A DNA stretch of 64,000 bases from Terriglobus roseus DSM 18391 (GTDB lineage: Bacteria > Acidobacteriota > Terriglobia > Terriglobales > Acidobacteriaceae), in NCBI RefSeq assembly GCF_000265425.1, contig NC_018014.1, positions 2,728,001-2,792,000 of the forward strand, given 5' to 3'. This document shows positions 63,701-64,000 of the stretch, in pieces; the first letter of the stretch is position 1, and the number at the start of each line of letters is the position of its first letter. The position numbers were made by a program, and so were the translations under genes. Under the pieces are notes generated by a model. The model did no database searches. It was given only the letters and a program-made list of their open reading frames with translations, and was not told where the DNA came from.

Positions 63701-64000
63701 CTATTTACTAGCCTTCAACATCTGCTCAGCGTGACGCAAACTCGTCTCCGTCACGGTGGCGCCACTGATCATGCGCGCTATCTCGCTCGTCCGCTCCTCT
63801 TCCTTCATCTGCCGGATCTGGGTGCGGGTACGGCCGTCACGCTCAGACTTCTCGACAAGGAAATGCTGATTCGCAAATGCAGCGATCTGCGGGAGATGCG
63901 TGACGCACAGAACCTGTTGATGGCTCGCGAGCGCCTTCAGCTTCTGCCCGACAGCCTCTGCCGCCCTCCCGCCGATACCGATATCGATTTCATCGAAGAC
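63701..64000 (-). CDS. recN: DNA repair protein RecN, C-terminal part (runs off the window)
   Basis: The last 99 codons and stop of RecN. The Walker B and following segment read VFDEIDIGIGGRAAEAVGQK, then QVLCVTHLPQIAAFANQHF and a C-terminal MISGATVTETSLRHA, all typical of this SMC-like ATPase of double-strand break repair. The start lies beyond position 64000. Confidence 0.93.
   Translation of the reverse strand, partial: VFDEIDIGIGGRAAEAVGQKLKALASHQQVLCVTHLPQIAAFANQHFLVEKSERDGRTRTQIRQMKEEERTSEIARMISGATVTETSLRHAEQMLKASK

Overview
The window reads as a high-GC Gram-negative chromosome, most likely an acidobacterium of the Terriglobus/Granulicella/Edaphobacter type (family Acidobacteriaceae). 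The basis is family-level recognition: lpxB (LPS), a hopanoid operon (shc, hpnH, hpnG, hpnA), a VWFA-related acidobacterial protein, carboxypeptidase-regulatory and choice-of-anchor D secreted proteins, and a TonB receptor with an N-terminal CarboxypepD-type domain. No rRNA or tRNA gene, CRISPR array, insertion sequence or prophage was seen. The last 300 bases are the 3' end of recN.

Layout. 0-8 kb: FKBP isomerase and an MdlA-type ABC half-transporter, a DeoR regulator divergent from a NudK-like Nudix hydrolase, an SDR, then groES-groEL behind a promoter carrying a CIRCE operator. 8-16 kb: an acyltransferase with a structured 5' leader, an SRPBCC/zinc-alcohol-dehydrogenase pair, a VWFA-type protein, and a BtuB-like receptor under a cobalamin riboswitch. 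16-33 kb: ltaE, a toxin-remnant/immunity-like pair, hemW, an MdlB-type ABC half-transporter, a WXXGXW repeat protein, lpxB, an M1-like protein without catalytic residues, a degenerate phospholipase D, a third ABC exporter, cysK and a divergent Lrp/AsnC regulator. 32-48 kb: rho, rpoZ (omega), ribBA, a periplasmic PaoABC-type molybdenum aldehyde oxidoreductase, recQ with two HRDC domains, pdxS / RidA-like gene / pdxT, and a lone oxidase subunit III. 48-64 kb: an M20 peptidase, an alpha/beta hydrolase, a histidine kinase/sigma-54 activator pair, a seven-gene hopanoid operon read leftward, ispH, a 51-aa metallothionein and recN.

How the genes work together. IspH supplies isoprenoid precursors, Shc cyclises squalene, HpnH adds adenosine and HpnG removes adenine. 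HpnA, a zinc dehydrogenase, a lipid kinase and a conserved unknown protein lie in the same operon and are candidates for later side-chain steps. PdxS/PdxT make PLP, the cofactor of nearby LtaE and CysK, and the intervening RidA/CnbZ-like gene may handle reactive PLP-enzyme by-products. The B12 riboswitch and receptor provide cobalamin uptake.

Sequence quality. Three genes (an SDR, groEL, an ABC exporter) are each broken by one single-base indel in a short homopolymer. Because one is groEL, assembly or base-calling errors are the likeliest cause, so reading frames here should be treated with some caution. The most interesting items are the embedded unknown and extra enzymes in the hopanoid operon, the metallothionein, the RidA-like gene between pdxS and pdxT, the toxin/immunity remnant, the structured leader at 8.07-8.22 kb, and the pseudo-enzymes (M1-like, PLD, RibA half).
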